In this document: positions 35,174 to 44,778 of the stretch, one piece after another
How positions within the stretch are numbered: the stretch's first letter is position 1
Layout: each line of letters begins with the position of its first letter
DNA from: an uncultured Tissierellia bacterium
Lineage (GTDB): Bacteria; Bacillota; Clostridia; Tissierellales; Tissierellaceae
DNA length: 64,000 nt
Reading direction: 5' to 3'
Assembly (NCBI GenBank): GCA_946402705.1
Contig: CAMIXG010000001.1
Coordinates: 1 to 64,000, forward strand
Notes under the pieces: model-generated
The model's input: the letters and a program-made list of their open reading frames with translations, nothing else
Databases searched by the model: none
What the model was told of the DNA's origin: nothing
Translations under genes and position numbers: made by a program

Positions 35174-37204
35174 ATGAAGTTAGGAGATATATTAATAGCC
35201 ATAGCTGTTATTGGTATGGTAATACTAATAATAGTACCAATACCAACAGGGGTAATAGATTTTTTATTAAGCTTTAATATAGCGATATCTATATTAATAC
35301 TATTAATTTCAATGTATTCAGCAGATGCTCTTGAAATTACTGTATTCCCTTCGTTATTATTATTAACAACTTTATTAAGATTATCTTTAAATCTATCTAC
35401 AACAAAAGGTATATTACTAAATGGAGATGCAGGTAGAGTAGTAGAAGCTTTTGGACATTTTGTAATTGGTGGAAATGCAGTAGTAGGTTTTGTAATATTT
35501 TTTATAATTGTTTTAATAAACTTTTTAGTAATTACAAAAGGTGCCGAAAGGGTTGCTGAAGTAGCAGCTAGATTTACACTGGATGCTATGCCAGGTAAAC
35601 AGATGGCAATAGATGCAGATTTAAATGCAGGACTTATAACAGAAGAAGATGCGAGAAAAAGAAGGAAAGATGTACAAAGATATGCCGACTTTTATGGAGC
35701 AATGGATGGGGCAACAAAATTTGTAAAGGGGGATGCTATAGCAGGTATAGTAATTACCTTTATAAATATTTCAGCAGGTTTTGTAATTGGTATGGTAACT
35801 TTTGGATTACCATTTCAAGAAGCCATCTATAAATATACAATACTTACAGTAGGGGATGGTCTAGTAGGACAGATTCCAGCACTCTTAATATCTACAGCTA
35901 CAGGTTTAGTTGTAACAAGATCAGCCTCAGAAGCCAATCTAGGAGAAGATTTAAGGGTACAGATATTTGGTACAAATGGTACAATTCTCTACATAGTTGG
36001 AGGATTTCTTATCCTACTTGGAGTGTTTACACCACTTCCAGGTATAATAAACTTTGTGCTAGGTGGAGTATTTATATTCTTTGGTTATAGATCTAGTAGT
36101 GTAATAAAAGAAACGGAAGTAGAAGAAGAGCTTGGTTCACCAAGTGAAGCAGAAGATATGAGAAGACCTGAAAATGTTTTAGAACTATTAAAGGTTGATG
36201 ATATAGAACTAGAATTTGGATATGGACTTATACCCCTTGCAGATACTTCACAGGGTGGAGACTTATTAGATAGGATTGTAATGATTAGAAGACAGGTTGC
36301 CATGGAACTAGGATTAGTTGTTCCAGTGGTTAGACTTAGAGATAATATACAGTTAAATCCAAATGAATATATAATAAAGGTTAAGGGGGTAGTTGTTTCA
36401 AAGGGAGAAGTATACTTTGATCACTACTTAGCTATGGATTCTGGTATGGGAGATGGAGATATAGAGGGTATAGATACAGTAGAACCAGCTTTTGGACTTC
36501 CTGCTAAATGGATTACTGAAAGTGAAAGGGAAAAAGCTGAAATTTATGGTTATACAGTAGTAGATCCACCATCTGTAATAGCTACACACTTAACTGAAAT
36601 AATAAAGAGAAAATCTTATGAATTACTTGGCAGACAGGATGTTGACTTGTTAGTACAAAATGTTAGGGAAGAATATCCGGTAGTAGTAGATGAGCTTATA
36701 CCAAAACTACTTAGCCTAGGAGAGGTTCAAAAAGTTTTAGCTAATCTTCTTAGGGAACAAGTTAGTATAAGAGATATGGTTTCTATTTTAGAAACTCTAG
36801 CAGACTATGCTCCAGTAACTCATGATACAGACTTATTAACAGAGTATGTGAGACAAAGACTAGCTGGATATATCACAGAAAAATATGTTAGTAATAATGT
36901 TATAAAGGTAGTAACACTTAGTAACAATCTTGAAGAGCTAGTGATGAATTCTATAAATAAAACAGAGACAGGATCATATGTAAATTTAGATCCAAATAAT
37001 GTTCAAATGATATTAAATAATACTTTTAAGGCTTTAGAGTCCTTAACTTCAATAGGAGAACAACCAATAATATTGACATCTCCAATAGTTAGGTTTTATT
37101 TTAAAAAGCTAACTGAACAAATGACGGAAGATATAATAGTATTATCCTATAATGAAATAGAAGCAAGTGTTGAAATTCAATCAGTAGGGGTGGTGAACTT
37201 ATAA
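35174..37204 (+). CDS. flhA: Flagellar export gate protein FlhA
   Basis: Largest export-gate subunit, 676 residues. Eight membrane helices fill about the first 310 residues, including the conserved GDAGRVVEAFGHFVIGGN and the FHIPEP-type loop RFTLDAMPGKQMAIDADLNAGLI. The cytoplasmic half forms the nonameric docking ring for chaperones. The stop overlaps flhF (TAATG). Confidence 0.98.
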   Translation: MKLGDILIAIAVIGMVILIIVPIPTGVIDFLLSFNIAISILILLISMYSADALEITVFPSLLLLTTLLRLSLNLSTTKGILLNGDAGRVVEAFGHFVIGGNAVVGFVIFFIIVLINFLVITKGAERVAEVAARFTLDAMPGKQMAIDADLNAGLITEEDARKRRKDVQRYADFYGAMDGATKFVKGDAIAGIVITFINISAGFVIGMVTFGLPFQEAIYKYTILTVGDGLVGQIPALLISTATGLVVTRSASEANLGEDLRVQIFGTNGTILYIVGGFLILLGVFTPLPGIINFVLGGVFIFFGYRSSSVIKETEVEEELGSPSEAEDMRRPENVLELLKVDDIELEFGYGLIPLADTSQGGDLLDRIVMIRRQVAMELGLVVPVVRLRDNIQLNPNEYIIKVKGVVVSKGEVYFDHYLAMDSGMGDGDIEGIDTVEPAFGLPAKWITESEREKAEIYGYTVVDPPSVIATHLTEIIKRKSYELLGRQDVDLLVQNVREEYPVVVDELIPKLLSLGEVQKVLANLLREQVSIRDMVSILETLADYAPVTHDTDLLTEYVRQRLAGYITEKYVSNNVIKVVTLSNNLEELVMNSINKTETGSYVNLDPNNVQMILNNTFKALESLTSIGEQPIILTSPIVRFYFKKLTEQMTEDIIVLSYNEIEASVEIQSVGVVNL

Positions 37205-38262
37205 TGAAAATAAAAAAATATACTGGTGATACAATAGAAGAGACTATGAGTATGTTTAGATCTGAGATGGGAAATTCTGGAGTTATACTAAATACCAGAA
37301 CCATTAGAGAACCTGGGTTTCTAGGGATTTTTAAAAAACATAAATTTGAAATCACAGCAGCCTATGAGGATAAATCAGAAGAAAAAAATGATGAAAATCT
37401 AAAAGAAGTAAGAGAAGATTTAATGGATTTAAAGACTATAGTTTCAGAACTTAATGTTAATATGACTAAAAATGATGAGCTACCAGAGGAAATAAAGAAA
37501 TACCATAGAATTTTAGTTAAAAACGGAGTAGATTATAATTTTGCATTTAGTTTACTATCAGAAATCTCTCAAGAAATAAATTTGAAGAATAAAGATGAAA
37601 ATACTGTGATTGAGTTAATAAAATATAAGTTAAATGAAGTTTTAAGTACAAATATACCAATAGAGATTGGAGATATGCGAAAATCTCTTTTCTTTATTGG
37701 ACCAACTGGAGTTGGAAAGACAACAACTTTGGCGAAAATAGCATCTAGCCTAGTAATGGAGCAAAAGTATAATATAGGACTTATAACTTCAGATACATAT
37801 AGGATAGGTGCTGTAGACCAGCTTAAAATTTATAGTGAAATACTAGAGTTGCCAATAGAAATATCCTACGATAAAGAAGATTTAATAAAGGCATTTGAAG
37901 TTTTTCAGGATAAGGATGTTTTATTAATAGATACAGCAGGTAGAAATTATAATGATGAAGAGCATATAAGTCAACTAAATGATGTCCTTGAAATCGAAGG
38001 AGAGAAAAGTATATTTTTGCTGATAAGTGCTACTTCAGATATGAAACTATTAGAAAAACTGGCTAATAGATATAATTTTTTAGGAGATTATAAAATAATT
38101 GTCACTAAGGTTGATGAAGCTAATGATTTAGGAAGTATTTTTAACATTAAATATCTATTTGATAAAGAAATAGCATATTATACAACAGGTCAAAGTGTAC
38201 CAGAAGACATTTCTATAATAGATAATGATTATATAATAGAATATTTGATTAAGGAGATATAA
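37204..38262 (+). CDS. flhF: SRP-like GTPase FlhF
   Basis: Third SRP-family GTPase, which sets the site and number of flagella. It has 352 residues. A basic N-terminal B domain (MKIKKYTGDTIEETMSMFRS) precedes the NG domain with G1 GPTGVGKTTT at 166-175, the TSDTYRIGAVDQLKIY motif and DTAGRN. It overlaps flhA by one base and is followed by its regulator flhG. Confidence 0.97.
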   Translation: MKIKKYTGDTIEETMSMFRSEMGNSGVILNTRTIREPGFLGIFKKHKFEITAAYEDKSEEKNDENLKEVREDLMDLKTIVSELNVNMTKNDELPEEIKKYHRILVKNGVDYNFAFSLLSEISQEINLKNKDENTVIELIKYKLNEVLSTNIPIEIGDMRKSLFFIGPTGVGKTTTLAKIASSLVMEQKYNIGLITSDTYRIGAVDQLKIYSEILELPIEISYDKEDLIKAFEVFQDKDVLLIDTAGRNYNDEEHISQLNDVLEIEGEKSIFLLISATSDMKLLEKLANRYNFLGDYKIIVTKVDEANDLGSIFNIKYLFDKEIAYYTTGQSVPEDISIIDNDYIIEYLIKEI

Positions 38263-38264
38263 TC

Positions 38265-39161
38265 ATGGATCAAGCTAAAAAACTTAGGGAAATAATGGAT
38301 GGACTTAATAAAAAACATGAAAATTCAGCTCAAGAAGTAACTGAAACTTATGAAAACATAAACAAGGGAAAGGTTATATCTGTATCCAGTGGGAAGGGTG
38401 GAGTTGGAAAAACAAATTTTGCTTTAAATTTATCAATTGCATTGAAGAAAAGTGGGTATAAGGTAATTGTTCTTGATGCAGATATAGGACTTGGAAATAT
38501 TGAAATCCTATCTGGTATAAGTGTCTCTGGAAGTATCTTAGATATTATAGAAAAGAATAAAACCATAGAAGAAATAATAAGTACAGGCCCTGGAGGTATT
38601 CATATCATATCAGGAGGATCTGGACTTAAGGAACTGACTTTAACAAATAAATATAATCTTAGCATAATCTTACAAGAGCTAGTTAAATTACAGGAAAAAT
38701 ATGATTATATAGTTATAGATACGGGTGCAGGAATATCAGATGCAGTTTTGGATTTTGCCCTAGCTGCAGATGAAACATTGGTAGTTGGAACACCAGACCC
38801 AACAGCCATAATGGATGCCTATGTATTAATAAAGTCTCTTAAGATAAAAGGTTATGAAGGAAGAATAAAATTAGTCGTGAATATGGTTAAAAATAGTAAA
38901 GAAGGTTTAGATACATATTCAAGAATTAATGGGGTTGTTTCAGAATTTTTAAAAATGGATATTGATTACCTAGGCTCTATAAATAAAGATGAACTAGTTA
39001 CAAAATCTATTAGGATGCAAACACCATTTTTAATTGGATATCCAAATAAAAAAGTATCATTACAGGTTATAGATATAATGAATAACCTGATTAAAGATAG
39101 AGATGAAGACATACAGGGAGAAGGTTTTGCTAAAAAACTTATGAAGTTCTTCATGTCATAA
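38265..39161 (+). CDS. flhG: MinD-like ATPase FlhG (YlxH)
   Basis: Partner of FlhF that controls flagellum number. It has 298 residues. The N-terminal activator helix DQAKKLR at 2-8 is the motif known to stimulate FlhF GTPase activity. Deviant Walker A SGKGGVGKT is at 42-50, with the MinD-type DADIGLGNIEILSG following. The C-terminus has an amphipathic, membrane-binding-type end (GEGFAKKLMKFFMS). Confidence 0.96.
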   Translation: MDQAKKLREIMDGLNKKHENSAQEVTETYENINKGKVISVSSGKGGVGKTNFALNLSIALKKSGYKVIVLDADIGLGNIEILSGISVSGSILDIIEKNKTIEEIISTGPGGIHIISGGSGLKELTLTNKYNLSIILQELVKLQEKYDYIVIDTGAGISDAVLDFALAADETLVVGTPDPTAIMDAYVLIKSLKIKGYEGRIKLVVNMVKNSKEGLDTYSRINGVVSEFLKMDIDYLGSINKDELVTKSIRMQTPFLIGYPNKKVSLQVIDIMNNLIKDRDEDIQGEGFAKKLMKFFMS

Positions 39162-39189
39162 GAAGAAAAACAAAGACTAGGTGAGATAA

Positions 39190-40113
39190 ATGTTAAAGGT
39201 AGTAATAATAGACAATACTTTAAGAAATAAAGCTTTATATGAAAAGATATTTAATTTGGATAGAGATGTAGAATTAGTAGATGTTGTAGATAACTTTAAT
39301 GATTTAAAAGTAGTATTATCTACTAAAAAAGTTGAACTATTAGCCATAAACTCTAATTTAATTCCCAATGATGAGATGATTAGATTTAAAGAGATATCTA
39401 AAGAATTTTCTTTAAATTTAATGATATTAAACAGTAGAATAACTTTTAATGAAGAAGAAAAAGTAAAGGAACAATTACAAAAGGTAAAAGAATATTTTTA
39501 CGGAGAATGTTCCATAATAAATGAAGATAATATAGTAGCTATAGCAAGTTCAACTGGAGGACCAAAGGCGTTACAGGAGATAATTCCTAAACTTCCAAGT
39601 AGTCTTAATGCCATAGTACTTATTGTTCAGCATATGCCAGCGAGTTTTACTGCGGGATTTGCAGAGAGGCTTAATTCGATTTCAGCCATTTCGGTAAAAG
39701 AAGCTGTAAATGGTGAGAAACTTATAAATGGGACAGCTTATATTGCCCCTGGTGATTATCATATGCTTATAAAAGAGAAAAATGGAGACCTATTTGTAGA
39801 ACTGACAAAGGGTGAAAAATATAAGGGTGTAAGACCTGCAGCAGATATACTTATGGAATCTGTTTCAGGGATAAATAAATATAAGAAAATGGGTATAGTT
39901 TTAACTGGTATGGGTTCTGATGGAGCAGTAGGCATAGAATCCCTGAAAAAAACTGGTGCTCATAATATAGCACAAGATGAAAAAACGTCAACAATATTTG
40001 GCATGCCAAAGGCAGCTATTGATACTGGATGCATAGATGAGGTATTGCCGCTTGAAAATATATGGAGAAATATAATATTAAAGGTAGGGTGTAAAAATGG
40101 ATATAGATATTAA
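39190..40113 (+). CDS. cheB: CheB-type methylesterase with degenerate receiver
   Basis: Protein-glutamate methylesterase/deamidase that resets chemoreceptors. It has 307 residues, shorter than the usual ~350. The esterase domain (from about 114) is complete: catalytic S121 in ASSTGGP, H148 in VQHMP and D244 in TGMGSDGA. The N-terminal receiver is eroded. The acidic pair is IIDNT (D8 only), the segment where the phospho-aspartate belongs reads LLAINSNLIP with no Asp, and the Lys-Pro end is missing. It may therefore not be controlled by CheA phosphorylation. It overlaps cheA by 17 bp. Confidence 0.92.
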   Translation: MLKVVIIDNTLRNKALYEKIFNLDRDVELVDVVDNFNDLKVVLSTKKVELLAINSNLIPNDEMIRFKEISKEFSLNLMILNSRITFNEEEKVKEQLQKVKEYFYGECSIINEDNIVAIASSTGGPKALQEIIPKLPSSLNAIVLIVQHMPASFTAGFAERLNSISAISVKEAVNGEKLINGTAYIAPGDYHMLIKEKNGDLFVELTKGEKYKGVRPAADILMESVSGINKYKKMGIVLTGMGSDGAVGIESLKKTGAHNIAQDEKTSTIFGMPKAAIDTGCIDEVLPLENIWRNIILKVGCKNGYRY

Positions 40114-42163
40114 TCAATATTTAAGCATATTTGTAGAGGAGTCTAAAGAACACTTGCAACTTATGAATGATGTTATGCTTGAATTAGAAAAAAATCCTGA
40201 TGACTTAGATCATGTAAATGAAATATTCCGAGTTGCTCATACTTTAAAGGGAATGTCAGGAACAATGGGATTCCAAAATATGGCTACATTGACACATCAG
40301 ATGGAAAATTTACTACAAGCAGTTAGAAGCCATGAAAAAGATTTAACAAATGATATAGTAGATATCCTATTTGAATGTTTTGATGAATTAGAAGCATATG
40401 TAGAACATATTGTAGAAGAGGGTGTAGAACAGGATAGTATCAATAAAGAACTTTTAGCTAAGATAGAAAAGTCTTTAAATGGAGAAGTGGCAGTAGAGAA
40501 AAATGAAACAAAAGAAGAGGTTAAAGCTGAACCTAAAAAAAGTGGACTTGTAGTTGATGAATATGTATTGGACTTAGTGCAAAAAGCTAAGAGTGAATCA
40601 CTTAACATATATGAAATCAAGTTTGTATTAGAAGAAACTACAATGCTAAAGGCTGCTAGAGCCTTTATAATATTTAATGCCTTGGAAGAAGAGGGTGAAA
40701 TAATATTCTCTGAACCAACTACAGAAGATATTGAAGATGAAAAATTTGATAGAGAATTTAGTGTTTTATATGTAACAGTTAAGGATCAGACTAGCTTAGA
40801 AGAAATATTAAACAGTATATCAGAAGTTGAAAAAATAGTAATAAATGAATATAATTTGCCAGAGACACAAGCAGCTGAAAAAGTTGAAACTAAACAAAGG
40901 GCAAAAATAGAAGAAAAAGTTACTACAAAAAAAGCAGAAATAGAGATAAAGCAAGAAACAACTAAGGAAAAGGTAGTTAAACCTAAAGAAAACAATGGTG
41001 GAGCACCTAAGATTGCAAAAACAGTTAGAGTTGATATAGATAGACTTGATAATTTAATGAATCTAGTTAGTGAGCTTATAATAATAAAAACTAGAATGGA
41101 TGGAATAGCAATAGAAAATCAAGTTAAAAATTCTATGACCGAAACTATAGAATATTTAGATAGAATAACATCTAATCTACATGATGCAGTTATGAAGGTT
41201 AGAATGGTACCTATTGAAAGAGTATTTAATAGGTTCCCAAGATTGGTAAGAGATTTATCGAGAGATTTAAATAAAGATATTAAACTAGAAATGTCTGGTG
41301 AAGAAACAGAAGTTGATAGAACTATAATAGATGAGATTGGAGATCCTTTAATCCATTTAATTAGAAATTCTCTTGACCATGGTATAGAACTACCTGAAAA
41401 GAGGGTAGCACTAGGTAAATCTGCTGAAGGAACAGTAATTTTAAAGGCTTATCCAGATGGAAACAATGTAGTTATAGAAGTGGCTGATGATGGTGCTGGT
41501 ATAAATACAGAGATTATAAAGGCTAAGGCTATTGAAAAAGGTATAGCAACAGAAGAAGAAATTAGATATATGAATGATGAAGATGCTGTTATGCTTTTAT
41601 TTAGAGCTGGATTTAGTACAGCTGATACCATATCAGATGTATCTGGTAGAGGCGTTGGGCTAGATGTTGTAAAGAGTAAGATAGAATCTATAAATGGTAG
41701 TATAGAAGTAGATACTAAGATGGGTAAGGGAAGTAAATTTATAATTAGAATTCCTTTAACTCTAGCTATAATACAGGCATTAATGGTTAAACTCGGTGAT
41801 GAAATTTATGCTATACCATTAAATTCTGTAACAGAAATAACAACAATAGAAAAGCAATTAATCAATAAAGTTCAAGGACAAGAAGTTGTTGTATTTAGAG
41901 AAAATACAATACCTGTTGTTAGACTTGGAAAAATACTGGGAGTTAGTGACACTAGAGAAGAAGAAAGTGATGAATATCTAGTTGTAATAGTTAATAAAGG
42001 TGAAAAACAAGCTGGTATAATAGTTGATGAATTAATAGTTCAGCAAGAAATTGTTATAAAATCTTTAGGAAGCTATTTAAACACTATAAAACATATGTCG
42101 GGTGCAACTATTTTAGGAGATGGAAGTATATCCTTAATAGTAGATGTTAACTCTTTGATATAG
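40097..42163 (+). CDS. cheA: Chemotaxis histidine kinase CheA
   Basis: Central kinase of chemotaxis, 688 residues. P1 carries the phosphorylated H48 in FRVAHTLKGMSG. A P2-like CheY/CheB-docking domain follows (about 155-265), then a linker, P3 dimer helices and P4 ATPase with LIRNSLDHGIE, DDGAGI and GRGVGLDVVKSKI. P5 (from about 550) is the CheW-like coupling domain. All key residues appear intact. Confidence 0.97.
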   Translation: MDIDINQYLSIFVEESKEHLQLMNDVMLELEKNPDDLDHVNEIFRVAHTLKGMSGTMGFQNMATLTHQMENLLQAVRSHEKDLTNDIVDILFECFDELEAYVEHIVEEGVEQDSINKELLAKIEKSLNGEVAVEKNETKEEVKAEPKKSGLVVDEYVLDLVQKAKSESLNIYEIKFVLEETTMLKAARAFIIFNALEEEGEIIFSEPTTEDIEDEKFDREFSVLYVTVKDQTSLEEILNSISEVEKIVINEYNLPETQAAEKVETKQRAKIEEKVTTKKAEIEIKQETTKEKVVKPKENNGGAPKIAKTVRVDIDRLDNLMNLVSELIIIKTRMDGIAIENQVKNSMTETIEYLDRITSNLHDAVMKVRMVPIERVFNRFPRLVRDLSRDLNKDIKLEMSGEETEVDRTIIDEIGDPLIHLIRNSLDHGIELPEKRVALGKSAEGTVILKAYPDGNNVVIEVADDGAGINTEIIKAKAIEKGIATEEEIRYMNDEDAVMLLFRAGFSTADTISDVSGRGVGLDVVKSKIESINGSIEVDTKMGKGSKFIIRIPLTLAIIQALMVKLGDEIYAIPLNSVTEITTIEKQLINKVQGQEVVVFRENTIPVVRLGKILGVSDTREEESDEYLVVIVNKGEKQAGIIVDELIVQQEIVIKSLGSYLNTIKHMSGATILGDGSISLIVDVNSLI

Positions 42164-42170
42164 GGGGTCT

Positions 42171-42602
42171 ATGATGGATAGTAGAGATAATATGTATGTA
42201 ACATTTAAATTAGATGAGGAGTATTGTGCTTTTCCAATTGAAAATGTTATATCAATAGAAAAAATACAAGCTAGAACTAGAGTACCAAATTCACCAAATT
42301 TTTTAGAAGGTGTTATAAATCTAAGAGGAGATGTGATAGCACTTATAAATCTTAGAAAAAAATTAGGGATACCAGAAATTCCTCTAGATAAAGATACTAG
42401 AGTTATAATAGTAAATTGTGGAGATATAGCAGCAGGTATAATAGTTGATGCTTCATCAGAAGTTATGGAAATAGATGACTCAAAAATAGATGATGCTCAG
42501 CTTACAGAAGAAAATAAAAACCACAATTATATAAAGGGAATTGGAAAGACTGATACAGGTATTATTACGATTTTAAAAGTGGAAGAAATTTTTAAAAATT
42601 AA
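42171..42602 (+). CDS. cheW: Chemotaxis coupling protein CheW
   Basis: Adapter joining receptors and CheA. It has 143 residues. MYVTFKLDEEYCAFPIENVISIEKIQ, then VPNSPNFLEGVINLRGDVIALINLRKKLG are canonical. A second ATG directly follows the first. AGGGGG precedes the start. Confidence 0.96.
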   Translation: MMDSRDNMYVTFKLDEEYCAFPIENVISIEKIQARTRVPNSPNFLEGVINLRGDVIALINLRKKLGIPEIPLDKDTRVIIVNCGDIAAGIIVDASSEVMEIDDSKIDDAQLTEENKNHNYIKGIGKTDTGIITILKVEEIFKN

Positions 42603-42614
42603 AGGGTGAAAGTC

Positions 42615-43223
42615 GTGCGTATTATAAAAGAAGATGATTATTCGTTAGATGTTTTAAAAGAAGTTAGTAATATAGGTGCAGGTAATGCAGTTACAGCATT
42701 ATCTAAGATGATATCTGGAAAAATATCTATGGATGTTCCAGATATTAAGGTGTTAGATTTTAATGAAGTTGCAGAAGTGCTTGGTGGAGAAGAGCAAATA
42801 ATAGTTGGAATCTATATAGGATTTGAAGAAGACTTACAGGGTAATATGATGTTTGCCTTGGATTTAGATTCAGCTCAAAACTTAAGTAAATTATTATATC
42901 CTAGAGAAAGAGATAGTGATGAATTTGATGATATGGATGTTTCAGTATTATCAGAAGTTGGTAATATCTTAGCATCTTCTTATGTAAATTCTTTATCAAC
43001 ACTTACAAATCTTAAAATAGCAATAACGATTCCTTCATTGGCAGTTGATATGGCGGGTGCAATATTGTCTGTACCAGCTATACAATTTGGTATGATATCA
43101 GATAAGGCGCTAATGATAGAAACAATGTTTTCGCAAGATGAAGACTCTGTTAGTGGTAAATTCTTTTTATTACCAGATTTGGAATCTTATGATAAATTAC
43201 TAAATGCGTTAGGAGTAATATAG
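42615..43223 (+). CDS. cheC: CheY-P phosphatase CheC
   Basis: Dephosphorylates CheY-P and binds CheD. It has about 202 residues. Two phosphatase motifs are present: LKEVSNIGAGNAVTALSKM (E16, N19) and VLSEVGNILASSYVNSLSTL. GTG at 42615 is preferred, five bases after AAAGGGTGA; a GTG at 42606 is inside that site. cheD starts 2 bp downstream, and the two proteins act together. Confidence 0.95.
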   Translation: MRIIKEDDYSLDVLKEVSNIGAGNAVTALSKMISGKISMDVPDIKVLDFNEVAEVLGGEEQIIVGIYIGFEEDLQGNMMFALDLDSAQNLSKLLYPRERDSDEFDDMDVSVLSEVGNILASSYVNSLSTLTNLKIAITIPSLAVDMAGAILSVPAIQFGMISDKALMIETMFSQDEDSVSGKFFLLPDLESYDKLLNALGVI

Positions 43224-43224
43224 T

Positions 43225-43713
43225 ATGATAGATGATATCGTTAAAGTAGGAATGGCTGATTTAAATACTGCCAAACCACCAATGAAGCTAAGAACTCTAG
43301 GTTTAGGTTCATGTGTGGGTATAATCTTATATGATAACAAACTAAAGGTAGGAGGACTTGCCCATGCAATGCTTCCTTCTAGCTTAGAGCTTAAGGACAA
43401 TAAAAATAGAGCTAAGTTTGTAGATACAAGTATAGATCAGCTTATATCAGATATGAAGGAAAAAGGAGCTAATGTGAACAACTTGGTTGCTAAACTTGCA
43501 GGAGGAGCTCAAATGTTTAAATTTACTTCAAATAGTGAGATTCTAAACATAGGGGAAAGAAATGCTAAGGCAGCTAGGGAAAAATTAAGTTCTCTAAATA
43601 TAAAATTAATAGCAGAAGATACTGGAGGAAACTTTGGTAGGACTATAACATTTAATCCAGAAGACGGAACACTACATGTGAGAACAGTAGGACATGGAGA
43701 AAAAACAATTTAA
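43225..43713 (+). CDS. cheD: Chemoreceptor glutamine deamidase CheD
   Basis: Deamidates receptors and, when bound by CheC, helps adaptation. It has 162 residues. The catalytic pair is visible: C30 in LGLGSCVGIILYD and H47 in GGLAHAML. KLAGGAQMF and the C-terminal TGGNFGRTITF support the family. The start follows AGGAG. Confidence 0.95.
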   Translation: MIDDIVKVGMADLNTAKPPMKLRTLGLGSCVGIILYDNKLKVGGLAHAMLPSSLELKDNKNRAKFVDTSIDQLISDMKEKGANVNNLVAKLAGGAQMFKFTSNSEILNIGERNAKAAREKLSSLNIKLIAEDTGGNFGRTITFNPEDGTLHVRTVGHGEKTI

Positions 43714-43730
43714 GTTCCTTGGAGGTTTAT

Positions 43731-44459
43731 ATGGAAACTGTTTGGAAAAATTACAAAGAGACTGGAGATAAAGAGCTTAGAAATCAGTTGATAGAAAACT
43801 ATGTCTATTTAGTAAAAATTGTTGCTGGTAGGATGTATAATTTTTATGGAAGTAGAGTGGACTATGATGATTTAGTGGGCTATGGAGTATTGGGACTCAT
43901 TGACAGTATAGATAAGTTTGATATAAATAAGGATATAAAATTTTCAACCTATGCTCAGATACGCATAAGGGGAGAAATGATAGATAACATTAGAAAACTA
44001 GATTGGATACCAAGAACTTTAAGGAGTAAATCTAAAGAAGTGCAAGAAGCCATTTCAAAGCTTGAGAATAAATATGGTAGGAAACCAACTAACCAAGAAA
44101 TTGCAGAATTATTGGATATGTCTGTTAAAAATCTAGAAGAAGTTTTGGCAGATATGTCTAGTTTTAATGTGTATTCTTTAGAAGAAACCATTTTTGACGG
44201 TGGAGAGGCTGGGATAGATAATTCTAAAATTGAAACACCGGAGATGATTCTTGAAGAAGAAGGATTAAAGGAAAATCTAGCAGGAGCTATAGATGCTCTA
44301 TCAGAAAATGAAAAAATGGTAATATCGCTATATTATTATGAAGAATTAACCTATAAAGAGATTGGAAAAATCTTAGATTTATCAGAATCTAGAATTTCTC
44401 AAATTCATAGTAAATCTATATTAAATATGAAAAATTATATGGAAAAAGTAAATAACTAA
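43731..44459 (+). CDS. sigD: Flagellar sigma factor SigD (FliA, sigma-28)
   Basis: Sigma factor for late flagellar, chemotaxis and autolysin genes. It has 242 residues. Region 2 has YDDLVGYGVLGLIDSIDKFD and FSTYAQIRIRGEMIDNIRK. Region 3 is present, and region 4 has LTYKEIGKILDLSESRISQIHS. The ATG at 43731 follows GGAGG by five bases; an upstream in-frame start is rejected. Its place near the end of the fla/che operon ties its level to completion of operon transcription. Confidence 0.97.
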   Translation: METVWKNYKETGDKELRNQLIENYVYLVKIVAGRMYNFYGSRVDYDDLVGYGVLGLIDSIDKFDINKDIKFSTYAQIRIRGEMIDNIRKLDWIPRTLRSKSKEVQEAISKLENKYGRKPTNQEIAELLDMSVKNLEEVLADMSSFNVYSLEETIFDGGEAGIDNSKIETPEMILEEEGLKENLAGAIDALSENEKMVISLYYYEELTYKEIGKILDLSESRISQIHSKSILNMKNYMEKVNN

Positions 44460-44478
44460 ATTAAAAAGAGGTGTTATT

Positions 44479-44766
44479 ATGACTATTAGACCTATAGACC
44501 AAGTAACTATGATAAATAAAGTTCAGAAGGTAGCTGGAGAGAAACAAGCAGAAAAATCAAAGGGTGAAATGATTAATCATAATACATTTGCAGACATACA
44601 GAAGGAAGTTATTGAAAAAAGAAAAAAAGTAAATAATATAGAAAAATCAGCTCATAAAAAAGTGAGTAGGGATAATGAAAAAGAGTCAAAACAAAATAAA
44701 GAGAACAAAAAAGATGATGATGATAAGGATAAAAAAAGAGGAAGTAATATTGATATACGCATATAA
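44479..44766 (+). CDS. Small charged flagellar-operon protein of unknown function
   Basis: A 95-residue, very Lys/Asp/Glu-rich protein with no membrane segment. The opening TIRPIDQVTMINKVQKVAG resembles small proteins seen after the motility sigma gene in other Clostridia. The rest is low-complexity charged helix. It has a good GAGGTG ribosome site. Possible cytoplasmic adapter; function unknown. Confidence 0.7.
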   Translation: MTIRPIDQVTMINKVQKVAGEKQAEKSKGEMINHNTFADIQKEVIEKRKKVNNIEKSAHKKVSRDNEKESKQNKENKKDDDDKDKKRGSNIDIRI

Positions 44767-44778
44767 TAGAGGTGTATA

